From Azospirillum humicireducens (GTDB lineage: Bacteria; Pseudomonadota; Alphaproteobacteria; Azospirillales; Azospirillaceae), in the NCBI RefSeq assembly GCF_001639105.2, contig NZ_CP028905.1:1-64000 (forward strand): DNA of 64,000 bases, read 5' to 3'. A model generated the notes under the pieces. It had not been told where the DNA came from. It worked only from the letters and a program-made list of their open reading frames with translations, and ran no database searches. Of this stretch, positions 46,301 to 54,810 are shown piece by piece; position 1 is the stretch's first letter, and every line of letters starts with the position of its first letter. The translations under genes and the position numbers were made by a program.

Positions 46301-47937
46301 TCACCGGCGGCACCGGTTCGGATCTGGTCCTGCTCTTCGGCACGGCCGGCAACACCACCACCGTCGCCGCGGTCGAGACCCTCGTCGGCAGCGATGCCAA
46401 CGACCTCGTCCTCACCAGCACGCTCGGCTCCACCATCCTGGTGCGCGCGGTCGAGACGCTGACGGGCGGCACCGGCACCGACATCGTCACGCTGGGCAAC
46501 GCCGTCAACACGCTGGTCGTCGGCGGCATCGAGACGCTGACCGGCGGCACCGCCTCCGACACCGTCATCATCGCCACCACCGGCAGCACCCTGCTGGTCG
46601 GCGCGGTCGAGACGCTGACGGGCCAGAGCGGCACCGACGTCATCACGCTGGCTGCGGGCGGCAGCACCGTCACGGCCACCCTGCTCGAGACCATCATCGG
46701 CGGCGCCGGTTCGGATCTGGTCTTCCTCGGCACGTCCGGCAACACCACCACCGTCTCCGCGGTCGAGACCCTGATCGGCGGCGCCGGCAACGACGTCATC
46801 ACCGTCGCGACCACCGGTGCGACCATCCTGGTGCGCGGCGTCGAGACGATCATCGGCCTGGGCGGCACCGACGTCATCACGCTGGGTGACACCGTCAACA
46901 CGCTGATCGTCAGCGGCATCGAGACGCTGACCGGCGGCGCCGCCACCGACGTCGTCACGATCGTCACCACCGGCAGCACCATGCTGGTCACTGCGGTCGA
47001 GACGCTGACCGGCGGCACCGCGGGCACCGACGTCATCACGCTGGGTGCGGCCGGCAACAGCCTCACCGTTTCCCTGCTCGAGACCATCATCGGCGGCGCC
47101 GGTTCGGACGTGGTCCTCTTCGGCACGTCCGGCAACACCACCACCGTTTCGGCGGTCGAAATCCTGGTGGGCGGCACGGGCACCGACGTCGTCACGCTGG
47201 GCACGGCCGGCAACACGGTTCTGCTGCGTGGTCTGGAGACCCTGGCGGGCGCTGCCGGGTCCGATGTCGTCACCCTGGGCGACACCGGCAACACCCTGGC
47301 CGTCTCGCTGGTCGAGACCCTGACCGGCGGTTCCGCCACCGACGTGGTCGTGCTCTCCAGCACCGCCGGCAACACCCTGCTGGTTTCGGCGCTCGAGACG
47401 ATCACCGGCGCTGCCGGGTCCGACATCGTCACGCTGGGTTCCTCCGGCAACACCGTGTCCGTCACCCTGCTCGAGACGATCACCGGCGGCGCCGCCACCG
47501 ACGTGGTCGTGCTCACCAGCACCGCCGGCAACACCCTGCTGGTTTCGGCGCTCGAGACGATCACCGGCGCTGCCGGGTCCGACGTCGTCACGCTGGGCTC
47601 TTCCGGCAACACCCTGCTCGCCAACCTGCTCGAGACGATCACGGGCGGCACGGGCAGCGATCTGGTCTTCCTCGGCACCGCCGGTTCCACGGCGCTGGTG
47701 TCGGGTCTGGAGATCCTGGTCGGCGGCGCGGGCACCGACGTCGTCACGCTGGGCAGCACGGCCGGTAACACGGTCACTCTGCGCAGCATCGAGACGCTGA
47801 CCGGCGGTACGGCGACCGACATCGTCAATCTCGGCACGGCCGGCAACACCATGGGGGTGTCGGGCATCGAGACGCTGATCGGCAACGGCTTGGGGCGCGG
47901 GCACCGACGTCGTCACGCTGGGCAGCACGGCCGGTAA
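43390..47937 (+). CDS. Giant beta-repeat surface protein, N-terminal segment
   Basis: 1,515 codons from ATG 43390 (MAGTFFEVTTGSTLTLGQFS). The first ~1,500 are in register; after 47893 the reading leaves the repeat frame and stops at 47937. Repeats are ~26 residues, such as GTDVVTLGSTSGNTLSVS plus LIETITGAA, each with an RTX-like GGxGxDxUx core. No signal peptide is present. The N terminus resembles that of the minus-strand gene starting at 6082. In-register reading resumes at 47894 one base out of frame and continues, after a second slip near 50081, to a proper C terminus at 52415. Total span 9,026 bp, not a multiple of three. Either a pseudogene, a phase-type variant, or an intact gene damaged by repeat assembly. 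Confidence 0.85.
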   Translation: MAGTFFEVTTGSTLTLGQFSTIIGSTGSDVITLGTSGNTVSISALETLIGTAGTDFITLTAGSTLQVSLLETLVGSSTTDVVSLTTSGSTMLVSLLETITGAAGTDVITIASGGSTLLVSLLETITGAAGTDVITLASTSGNTLSISAIETIAGAAGTDVVTLSSTSGNTLSVSLIETVTGAAGTDVVILSSTSGNTLSVSAIETVTGAAGTDVVTLGSTSGNTLSVSLIETITGAAGNDVVTLGSTSGNTLSVSLIETVTGAAGTDVITIGSAGGTLLDNLVETLTGQGGTDVITIGSAGGTLLDNLVETLTGQAGTDVVTLGSTSGNTLSVSLIETITGAAGNDVVTLTSSSGNTLSVSLIETVIGAAGTDVVILGSTSGNTLSISAIETVTGAAGNDAVTLGGTSGNTLSVSLIETITGAAGTDVVTLTSSSGNTLSVSLIETVTGAAGNDVVILGSTSGNTLSVSLIETITGAAGTDVVTLTSSSGNTLSVSLIETVTGAAGNDVVILGSASGNTLSVTAIETIAGAAGSDVLILGSTSGNTVAVSLFETITGSSGSDLVGISTAGGTLLITAVETIIGLAGTDVITIGSAGNTVLVGSIETLTAGAGSDVVTIATTGSTLLVNLVETLTGQGGTDVVTIATTGSTLLVNLVETLTGQGGTDVITIGSAGNTVLVGSIETLTAGAGSDVVTIATTGSTLLVNLVETLTGQGGTDVITIGSAGNTVLVGSIETLTAGAGSDVVTIATTGSTLLVNLVETLTGQGGTDVITIGSAGGTLLVNLVETITGQNGSDVVILGTSGGTVQVSTIETLTGSALSDVVTIATTGSTLLITAVETITGLAGTDVITIGSAGNTVLVGSIETLTAGNGTDVVTIATTGSTLLVNLVETLTGQGGTDVITIGSAGNTVLVGSIETLTAGNGTDVVTIATTGSTLLVNLVETLTGQAGTDVVTLGSGGNTVSATLLETITGGTGSDLVLLFGTAGNTTTVAAVETLVGSDANDLVLTSTLGSTILVRAVETLTGGTGTDIVTLGNAVNTLVVGGIETLTGGTASDTVIIATTGSTLLVGAVETLTGQSGTDVITLAAGGSTVTATLLETIIGGAGSDLVFLGTSGNTTTVSAVETLIGGAGNDVITVATTGATILVRGVETIIGLGGTDVITLGDTVNTLIVSGIETLTGGAATDVVTIVTTGSTMLVTAVETLTGGTAGTDVITLGAAGNSLTVSLLETIIGGAGSDVVLFGTSGNTTTVSAVEILVGGTGTDVVTLGTAGNTVLLRGLETLAGAAGSDVVTLGDTGNTLAVSLVETLTGGSATDVVVLSSTAGNTLLVSALETITGAAGSDIVTLGSSGNTVSVTLLETITGGAATDVVVLTSTAGNTLLVSALETITGAAGSDVVTLGSSGNTLLANLLETITGGTGSDLVFLGTAGSTALVSGLEILVGGAGTDVVTLGSTAGNTVTLRSIETLTGGTATDIVNLGTAGNTMGVSGIETLIGNGLGRGHRRRHAGQHGR

Positions 47938-48019
47938 CACGGTCACTCTGCGCAGCATCGAGACGCTGACCGGCAGTGCTGGCAGCGACGTCGTCACCAT
48001 CGGCGACACCGGCGCCACC

Positions 48020-50479
48020 ATGCAGGTGGCGGGTCTGGTCGAGACGCTGGTCGGCGGTGCTGGTACCGACGTCATCTCGCTCGGTGTCACCACCGGCACG
48101 ACGATGCTGGTCTCGGCGCTCGAAACCCTGACGGGCAGCATCGGCAGCAGCGACGTCGTCGTCATCGGCTCGGCCGGCGCCACCTTCCTCGCCAACGCGC
48201 TGGAAACGATCGTCGGCGGCACGGGTTCGGAACTGGTGTTCCTGGGCACGGCCGGCAACACGGTCTCGGTGTCGGGCATCGACATCCTGATCGGCGGTAC
48301 CGGCACCGACGTCGTCACGCTGGGTACGGCCGGCAACACGGTGCTGCTGCGCGGCATCGAGACGCTGATCGGCAACAGCGGCACCGACATCCTGACGCTG
48401 GGCAACACCGGCAACACCGCTGAAGTCCGTCTGTTCGAGACGGTCACCGGCGGCACGGGCACCGACGTCATCACCCTGGGCAACGGCGGCAACACGACCT
48501 TCGTGTCGGCGGTCGAAACCCTGGTTGGCGGCAACGGCAGCGATGTCGTCACCATCGGTTCGGTTCTCGGCAACACCCTGCTGGTGTCGGACATCGAGAC
48601 CCTGACCGGTCAGGTCGGCACCGACGTCGTCACGCTGGGCGCCGCCGGCAACACCCTGCTGGTCTCGCTGCTGGAAACCCTGTCGGGCGGCACGGGCACC
48701 GACGTGGTCACGCTGGGCACGGTCGGCGGCACGCTGCTCGCCTCGGGCCTGGAGACGATCACCGGCGGCACGGGTTCGGAACTGGTGTTCCTGGGCTCGG
48801 CCGGCAACACGCTGCAGGCTTCGGGTCTGGAGTTCCTGATCGGCGGTGCTGGCACCGACGTCGTCACGCTGGGCGGCACGGCCGGTAACACGGTCACTCT
48901 GCGCAGCATCGAGACGCTGACCGGCAGTGCTGGCAGCGACGTCGTCACCATCGGCGACACCGGCACCACCATGCAGGTGGCGGGTCTGGTCGAGACGCTG
49001 GTCGGCGGTGCTGGTACCGATGTCATCTCGCTCGGTGTCACCACCGGCACGACGATGCTGGTCTCGGCGCTCGAAACCCTGACGGGCAGCATCGGCAGCA
49101 GCGACGTCGTCGTCATCGGCTCGGCCGGCGCCACCCTCCTGGCCAACGCGCTGGAGACGATCGTCGGCGGCACGGGTTCGGAACTGGTGTTCCTGGGCTC
49201 GGCCGGCAACGCGGTCTTGGTGTCGGCCATCGACATCCTGATCGGCGGTGCTGGCACCGACGTGGTCACGCTGGGCACGGCCGGCAACACGGTGCTGCTG
49301 CGCGGCATCGAGACGCTGACCGGCACTGCGGCCACCGACGTCGTCACGCTGGGCGGTACCGGCAACACGCTGTCGATTTCGCTGATCGACACGCTGACCG
49401 GCGGCGCAGGTTCCGACGTTGTCACGCTGACCAACACGGCCGGCGCCACCCTGCTGGTCTCGGCTCTCGAGACGCTGACCGGCGGTACGGCGACCGACAT
49501 CGTCAATCTCGGCACGGCCGGCACGTCGATGCTGGTCTCGGCGCTCGAAACCCTGACGGGCAGCATCGGCAGCAGCGACGTCGTCGTCATCGGCTCGGCC
49601 GGCGCCACCTTCCTCGCCAATGCGCTGGAGACGATCACCGGCGGCACGGGTTCGGACCTGGTGTTCCTGGGTTCGGGCGGCACGACGGCCCTGGTTTCGG
49701 CGATCGACATCCTGATCGGCGGCACCGGCACCGACGTTGTCACGCTGGGTACGGCCGGCAACACGGTCATCCTGCGCGGCATCGAGACGCTGGCGGGCCT
49801 GGGCGGCACCGACGTCGTCACGCTGGGCAACACCTTCAACTCGCTGCTCGTCAGCGGGATCGAGACGCTGACCGGCGGTACGGCGACCGACATCGTCAAT
49901 CTCGGCACGGCCGGCAACACCATGGTGGTGTCGGGCATCGAGACGCTGATCGGCAACGGCTTGGGCACCGACATCATCACGATCGGCACCGCCGGCGGCA
50001 CGCTGCTGGCGCTGAACATCGAGACGGTGATCGGCGGCACGGGGCTGGAGATCATCTTCACCGGCACGGCGGGCAGCACTGGGCGCGGCCGGCAATACGG
50101 TCTCGGTGTCGGCCATCGACATCCTGGTCGGCGGCACCGGCACCGACGTCGTCACGCTGGGCACGGCCGGCAACACGGTGCTGCTGCGCGGCATCGAGAC
50201 GCTGATCGGCAACGGCTTGGGCACCGACATCATCACGATCGGCACCGCCGGCGGCACGCTGCTGGCGCTGAACATCGAGACGGTGATCGGCGGCACGGGG
50301 CTGGAGATCATCTTCACCGGCACGGCGGGCAGCACCCTGACCGTCTCGGGTGCGGACTTCGTGATCGGCAACACCGGCACCGACGTCCTGACCCTGGGTT
50401 CGGCCGGCAACACCACCACGATCCGCGGCATCGAGACGCTGATCGGCGGTGCGGGCACCGACCTCGTGCTCCTGGGTGA
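48020..50479 (+). CDS. Giant beta-repeat surface protein, middle segment (frame +1)
   Basis: The first ATG in this frame is at 48020, but the repeat register already holds from 47894, so this is a continuation, not a separate gene. It stays in register to 50081, then reads an Arg/His-rich shadow to the stop at 50479. It has no ribosome site of its own. The repeats here favour GTAGNTVLLRGIETL and TLLANALETIVGGTGSELVF, slightly different from the first segment. A block at 48000-48230 is nearly repeated at 48950-49190. Confidence 0.75.
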   Translation: MQVAGLVETLVGGAGTDVISLGVTTGTTMLVSALETLTGSIGSSDVVVIGSAGATFLANALETIVGGTGSELVFLGTAGNTVSVSGIDILIGGTGTDVVTLGTAGNTVLLRGIETLIGNSGTDILTLGNTGNTAEVRLFETVTGGTGTDVITLGNGGNTTFVSAVETLVGGNGSDVVTIGSVLGNTLLVSDIETLTGQVGTDVVTLGAAGNTLLVSLLETLSGGTGTDVVTLGTVGGTLLASGLETITGGTGSELVFLGSAGNTLQASGLEFLIGGAGTDVVTLGGTAGNTVTLRSIETLTGSAGSDVVTIGDTGTTMQVAGLVETLVGGAGTDVISLGVTTGTTMLVSALETLTGSIGSSDVVVIGSAGATLLANALETIVGGTGSELVFLGSAGNAVLVSAIDILIGGAGTDVVTLGTAGNTVLLRGIETLTGTAATDVVTLGGTGNTLSISLIDTLTGGAGSDVVTLTNTAGATLLVSALETLTGGTATDIVNLGTAGTSMLVSALETLTGSIGSSDVVVIGSAGATFLANALETITGGTGSDLVFLGSGGTTALVSAIDILIGGTGTDVVTLGTAGNTVILRGIETLAGLGGTDVVTLGNTFNSLLVSGIETLTGGTATDIVNLGTAGNTMVVSGIETLIGNGLGTDIITIGTAGGTLLALNIETVIGGTGLEIIFTGTAGSTGRGRQYGLGVGHRHPGRRHRHRRRHAGHGRQHGAAARHRDADRQRLGHRHHHDRHRRRHAAGAEHRDGDRRHGAGDHLHRHGGQHPDRLGCGLRDRQHRHRRPDPGFGRQHHHDPRHRDADRRCGHRPRAPG
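49934..50335 (+). repeat. 146-bp exact duplication at 256-bp offset spanning a frame break
   Basis: 49934-50079 equals 50190-50335. The offset, 256 bp, is one more than a multiple of three, and the frame changes just after the first copy at GGGCGCGG (50081-50088). Confidence 0.9.
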
Positions 50480-52415
50480 CACCGGCAACACGATGACGCT
50501 GGGCCTGAACGTCGAGATCCTGGTCGGCGGCTCGGGCACCGACGTGCTGAGCATCAGCACCTCGGGCGCCACCCTGCTGACCCGTGCGATCGATACGCTG
50601 ATCGGTTCGACCGGCACCGACGTGATCACGCTGGGCGACACCGCCAACGTCATCACCGTGTCGGGCATCGACACCCTGACCGGCGGTGCGAGCACCGACA
50701 TCGTCTTCACCGGCACCGCCGGCGTGACGATGACGGCCTCTGGCATCGAGTTCCTGGTCGGCGGCACGGGCACCGACGTCGTCACCCTGGGCTCCTCGGG
50801 CAACACCGTCACCACCCGCGGCATCGACACGCTGTCGGGCGGTGCGGGGACCGACTGGGTGTTCCTGGGCGATACCGGCGTCACCATGGCGCTGGGTTCG
50901 GGCATCGAACTGCTGATCGGCGGCGCGGGCACCGACGTCGTCACCCTGGGCACCGTGGGCAGCACCCTGCTGACCCGTGGCGTCGAGACGCTGATCGGCA
51001 CGGCCGGCACCGACGTGATCACGCTGGGCGACACGGCCAACGTCATCACCGTGTCGGGCATCGACACCCTGACCGGCGGTGCGAGCACCGACATCGTCTT
51101 CACCGGCACCGCCGGCGTGACGATGACGGCCTCTGGCATCGAGTTCCTGGTCGGCGGCACGGGCACCGACGTCGTCACCCTGGGCTCCTCGGGCAACACC
51201 GTCACCACCCGCGGCATCGACACGCTGTCGGGCGGTGCGGGGACCGACTGGGTGTTCCTGGGCGATACCGGCGTCACCATGGCGCTGGGTTCGGGCATCG
51301 AACTGCTGATCGGCGGCGCGGGCACCGACGTCGTCACCCTGGGCACCGTGGGCAGCACCCTGCTGACCCGTGGCGTCGAGACGCTGATCGGCACGGCCGG
51401 CACCGACGTGATCACGCTGGGCGACACGGCCAACGTCATCACCGTGTCGGGCATCGACACCCTGACCGGCGGTGCGAGCACCGACATCGTCTTCACCGCC
51501 TCGGCGGGCGTGACGATGCTGGCGTCTGGCGTCGAGTTCCTGGTCGGCGGCACCGGTTCGGACGTCGTGACGCTGGGTGCGTCGGGTAACACCGTCATCA
51601 CCCGCGGCATCGAGACCATGATCGGTGGTGCGGGCAGCGACCTGGTGGTCCTGGGCGACACCGGCGTGACCATGCGTGCCGAGAGCGGCATCGAGATCAT
51701 CATCGGCGGTGCGGCCACGGATGTGGTCACGCTGGGCGACGGCGGCTCGACGGTCCTGCTGCGCGGCGTCGAGACGCTGGTCGGCGGTGCTGGCAACGAC
51801 GTGATCACCACCGGCAACACCGGCGTGACCATGTCGGTCTCGGGCGTCGAGACGCTGATCGGCGGCCTCGGCACCGATGCGATCACGGTGACCAGCGGGT
51901 CGATCCGCTTCCAGGGTGGTACTGGCGACAGCATCAGCCTGGCGTCGGGCAGCGGCACCGATACGGTGGTGTACTCGTCCTTCAGCGACATCGCTGCTCT
52001 GGGCGCGAACACCGGCTTCATCTCGGTGTCGAACTTCCAGTCGGGCACCGACAAGGTGCAGCTGACGGATGCCGCCCGGACCGCGGCGGACAAGAACGGC
52101 GACGCGGCCCTGGCCACGGCGACCGCGGCGACCAACGGGGTGAGCATGACCAACGAACTGGTCAGCCTGTCCTCGGCGGTCAGCGGCAGCCTGTCGGATG
52201 CCAACCTCGCCAACTTCCGCACGGCGCTGGGTACGCTGACGAACTCGTCGGCTGGTGCGAGCACCCTGGTTCTGGCCAACAACGGCACGGCCACGGGTCT
52301 CTACCAGGTGGTCGACACCAACGGCGACGGCCAGGTGGCCGCCACCGAGGTGCGCCTGCTCGGCGTGTACAACGGCAGCACGCCGCTCTCGCTCTCCGAC
52401 ATCAACCTCGGTTGA
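50106..52415 (+). CDS. Giant beta-repeat surface protein, C-terminal segment with secretion-type tail
   Basis: The register holds from 50082; the ATG at 50106 is only the first in frame. Repeats continue to about 51890, then a non-repeat tail of about 170 residues follows: SGSGTDTVVYSSFSDIAALG and ISVSNFQSGTDKVQLTDAAR, then an Ala/Ser-rich helix. The end contains DTNGDGQVAATE, a perfect EF-hand-type loop (D1, N3, D5, G6, E12), and closes with LSLSDINLG. This layout, repeats then an RTX-like tail with a short hydrophobic-acidic end, is what type I secreted S-layer and adhesin proteins show. A terminator follows. Confidence 0.85.
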   Translation: MSAIDILVGGTGTDVVTLGTAGNTVLLRGIETLIGNGLGTDIITIGTAGGTLLALNIETVIGGTGLEIIFTGTAGSTLTVSGADFVIGNTGTDVLTLGSAGNTTTIRGIETLIGGAGTDLVLLGDTGNTMTLGLNVEILVGGSGTDVLSISTSGATLLTRAIDTLIGSTGTDVITLGDTANVITVSGIDTLTGGASTDIVFTGTAGVTMTASGIEFLVGGTGTDVVTLGSSGNTVTTRGIDTLSGGAGTDWVFLGDTGVTMALGSGIELLIGGAGTDVVTLGTVGSTLLTRGVETLIGTAGTDVITLGDTANVITVSGIDTLTGGASTDIVFTGTAGVTMTASGIEFLVGGTGTDVVTLGSSGNTVTTRGIDTLSGGAGTDWVFLGDTGVTMALGSGIELLIGGAGTDVVTLGTVGSTLLTRGVETLIGTAGTDVITLGDTANVITVSGIDTLTGGASTDIVFTASAGVTMLASGVEFLVGGTGSDVVTLGASGNTVITRGIETMIGGAGSDLVVLGDTGVTMRAESGIEIIIGGAATDVVTLGDGGSTVLLRGVETLVGGAGNDVITTGNTGVTMSVSGVETLIGGLGTDAITVTSGSIRFQGGTGDSISLASGSGTDTVVYSSFSDIAALGANTGFISVSNFQSGTDKVQLTDAARTAADKNGDAALATATAATNGVSMTNELVSLSSAVSGSLSDANLANFRTALGTLTNSSAGASTLVLANNGTATGLYQVVDTNGDGQVAATEVRLLGVYNGSTPLSLSDINLG

Positions 52416-52446
52416 TCCGGCGGTCGAGCCTAGGCATCGCGGTAAA

Positions 52447-52482
52447 AGGGAGGGGCGCCCGCAAGGGCGCCCCTTTCCTTTT
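52447..52482 (+). terminator. Rho-independent terminator after the giant repeat gene
   Basis: AGGGGCGCCC-GCAA-GGGCGCCCCT is a perfect 10-bp stem (52451-52474) with a 4-nt loop, followed by TTCCTTTT. It lies 35 bp after the stop codon of the repeat gene. Confidence 0.9.
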
Positions 52483-52689
52483 GCGCATCATCGACAGCGG
52501 TGGGGTATCCGATGTCCCCGGCGTCCAGCCTCGCCGCCCTCCGGCTCCGGCCGGAAAGAATGCAATGATAGGAAAAAGCATCTATAAGTTGACTGCTGGG
52601 CATTGAGCTTCGTGGATGGAACGATGCCGGCGGCGGTGACTTGCCACCGGTCGACTGATGCGATTCCTCGCCTACCGAGAGCAGCCCTC

Positions 52690-54726
52690 ATGAAAGTTCT
52701 TGTATCGAACTTCGCGCAGTTGTCCGGTTGGCTGAAGACCGTGGCGTCCGTCCGCCCGTCGCGCCTGACGATCGGTGCGGTTCCGGCGGCGGCCTGTCTG
52801 TTCGGCTTCTTCACCATCCTGACGGCGTTGCGCATTCCGGCGACGCTGGCGCGCATGGTGACGGCGCTCCGCCCCAACGGCGGCGGGGTTCGCGATGACG
52901 AGTTCATGGGATTCAGCAGCATCGATACGCTGATCCGTCCCGCCTATCGCCGGATCGCCTCCAATTTCGCCCTCCACGGCCGCTACGGCTATACCTGGGG
53001 CGATGCGTTCGGCCTGACGATGCGCGAGCGTTTCGGCAACAGTTCAATCACCTATCGTCTGCTGCATCGTCTTGGCGACCGTGCCGCCAACGCGCTCGGC
53101 TGGGGACTGTTCATCGCCGCCACCGCCCTGGCGGTCGCACTCGGCTTCACGCTGTATGGCGCTCCGTTCGCCGCCCTGGCCTTTGCCGCATCCCCCGTCA
53201 TCGTCTTCAGCTACACCAGCGGCGGCGGCAAGACCGAGACGCTGTGGTACGGGCCGATCCTGATGGTCCTCTTCCTGGCCTTCTCCGGGAACACGCTGGT
53301 GGCGGCCCTGCTCTGGTCGCTGCTGGCAGTGGCCAATCTGATGGGTTCCCTCCTGACGGCCGCGATCACCGGCCCGGCCCTGCTGGTCTGGGCGCTTCAA
53401 CATGGCGACGCGGGCGACCTCATCATCGGCGTCCTGCCGGGACTGGCCTTGCATCTGCTGCGCTTTTCCAAGGCGGGCTTCCCCTATCTGGTCAAGACGG
53501 TGCGCTATTGCCGGTTTGCGAGCCGGGATGTCGGCGCGGCGCTGAATGGCGGAAAGGTGCTCAAGGGTCATCTGCCGGTTCTCGATGAGATCGTCGCCGC
53601 CGGACCGGTGGCGCTGTCGCTGATCGTCGGCGCCTGGCTGAACCGGGATCCGGCCGCCGCCCTGTTGGGGCTCACCTGCTTCCTGGCCTATTACACCAGT
53701 CGCCGCTTTCTCTTTCTCAGCGACTTCCAGAGCTTCGACCTGCTGTTCGTTGCCATCGGCATCGCCTATGCCTGCGCCACCGGCAATCCATGGTGCCTGC
53801 TGATCTGCTTCATCGGCGCGCACCGCATGCGCGACAATCCCTATTGCTGTGTTCCGCTCGGCCAGTCGATGCGGTCGCTTGCCGAGAGCGGGCTGGCCAG
53901 TTCCCGGGACCGGTGGTACGCCATCCTCCGCCACGGCCTCGACATGAGCGACGCCTTTCCGCTGATCCGGCCGATCGCGCGCCCGAAGAGTGCGGCGCTG
54001 GATGCGTTCTTCGCGGCGATTCCCGACCGGTCGCGCATCGCCGTCGAGACGATCCGCAACTCGACGGCGATGCAGCAGGCCTATCCGGATGTGTGGATGC
54101 GCGGCTTCTGGTTCATGACCGACGACATCCTGCCCAGGCGCGACATCGAGCTGGCGACCAAGGAATACACCTTCACCCTCGAGCATGAATTGTCGATGAA
54201 CCGGCTCCTGAGGTTGAACGCCATCCAGACACCGCCGGACCGCTTTCTGGAAACCTGTTCGGCGGCGGGGATCAGCCATGTGGTGGCGCTGTCGCGCGCC
54301 ACCATGGAGATGCTGTCGCAAAGCGGCTGGACGGTTCTCGCCGGGTTCGATTTCTCCCAGATGGACAAGCCCCTGCGCGACCTGCTGAACGTGGACGTTC
54401 CGGGCATGATCCTGATGGGCCGGACGGAGGTCGATATCGGCATCGTGACGCCGCAGGCCCCGTGGCGCCGGGAGGGCAACCGCCTGGTGATCGAGGCGAC
54501 GGCCGGCACGACATACACCATCCGGTATCGCCATTTCCCGGAGTTCCGGGCGGAGCAGGGGGCGGTCCGTCTGCCGGTGATCCCGTATCAACCCTTCGAC
54601 GACGTCCCCTCGCTCAGCTTCATGCGGGTGACCGCGGCCGGCGATGGTCCGCTGACCCTGCGCTACGTCGATTATCCCGGACGGGTGCTGCTCAACCGTC
54701 TTGCCCGCCGCTTCGTCCACCGATGA
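52690..54726 (+). CDS. Polytopic membrane protein of unknown function
   Basis: 678 residues from ATG 52690 (MKVLVSNFAQLSGWLKTVAS), the start that follows a short leader; the frame is open 29 codons further. About eight hydrophobic helices lie in 30-410 (e.g. ALGWGLFIAATALAVALGF, LIIGVLPGLALHLL), then a ~270-residue soluble domain rich in aromatic and charged residues. The pattern of long helices followed by a soluble tail, with YGYTWGDAFGLTMRERFGNS in an early loop, may be GT-C-like, but no motif is decisive. It lies between the repeat protein and a methyltransferase/GT41-like gene, so it may act on the repeat protein or its glycan. Confidence 0.7.
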   Translation: MKVLVSNFAQLSGWLKTVASVRPSRLTIGAVPAAACLFGFFTILTALRIPATLARMVTALRPNGGGVRDDEFMGFSSIDTLIRPAYRRIASNFALHGRYGYTWGDAFGLTMRERFGNSSITYRLLHRLGDRAANALGWGLFIAATALAVALGFTLYGAPFAALAFAASPVIVFSYTSGGGKTETLWYGPILMVLFLAFSGNTLVAALLWSLLAVANLMGSLLTAAITGPALLVWALQHGDAGDLIIGVLPGLALHLLRFSKAGFPYLVKTVRYCRFASRDVGAALNGGKVLKGHLPVLDEIVAAGPVALSLIVGAWLNRDPAAALLGLTCFLAYYTSRRFLFLSDFQSFDLLFVAIGIAYACATGNPWCLLICFIGAHRMRDNPYCCVPLGQSMRSLAESGLASSRDRWYAILRHGLDMSDAFPLIRPIARPKSAALDAFFAAIPDRSRIAVETIRNSTAMQQAYPDVWMRGFWFMTDDILPRRDIELATKEYTFTLEHELSMNRLLRLNAIQTPPDRFLETCSAAGISHVVALSRATMEMLSQSGWTVLAGFDFSQMDKPLRDLLNVDVPGMILMGRTEVDIGIVTPQAPWRREGNRLVIEATAGTTYTIRYRHFPEFRAEQGAVRLPVIPYQPFDDVPSLSFMRVTAAGDGPLTLRYVDYPGRVLLNRLARRFVHR

Positions 54727-54810
54727 CGGCCGCCTCCCATCTCTCCGGCCCCCCGTCCTTCTTGAAAACGTCCTTCTTGAAAACCAATCCCCGGAAAGCG
54801 GCCCGCCATC

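Larger units (their letters stand above)
43450..51890 (+). repeat. Tandem coding repeat array, ~78-bp units with higher-order periods
   Basis: Roughly one hundred units with the pattern DVVTL..GNTL...IETLTGG. Between about 45160 and 46240 a two-unit block of 156 bp recurs almost exactly. At 50646-51431 a 393-bp (131-codon) block occurs twice in tandem and the third copy begins at 51432. These in-frame higher-order periods show recent expansion. Confidence 0.9.

Noticed and set aside
43471..48594. 1,707-residue minus-strand open frame opposite the second repeat gene
   Set aside because: Antisense shadow of the array, made of permuted QRLDAADEQRV-like words. The plus strand has the start, ribosome site and terminator.
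43450..51890. CRISPR-like array
   Set aside because: The repeats are contiguous and coding, with no unique spacers and no cas genes.
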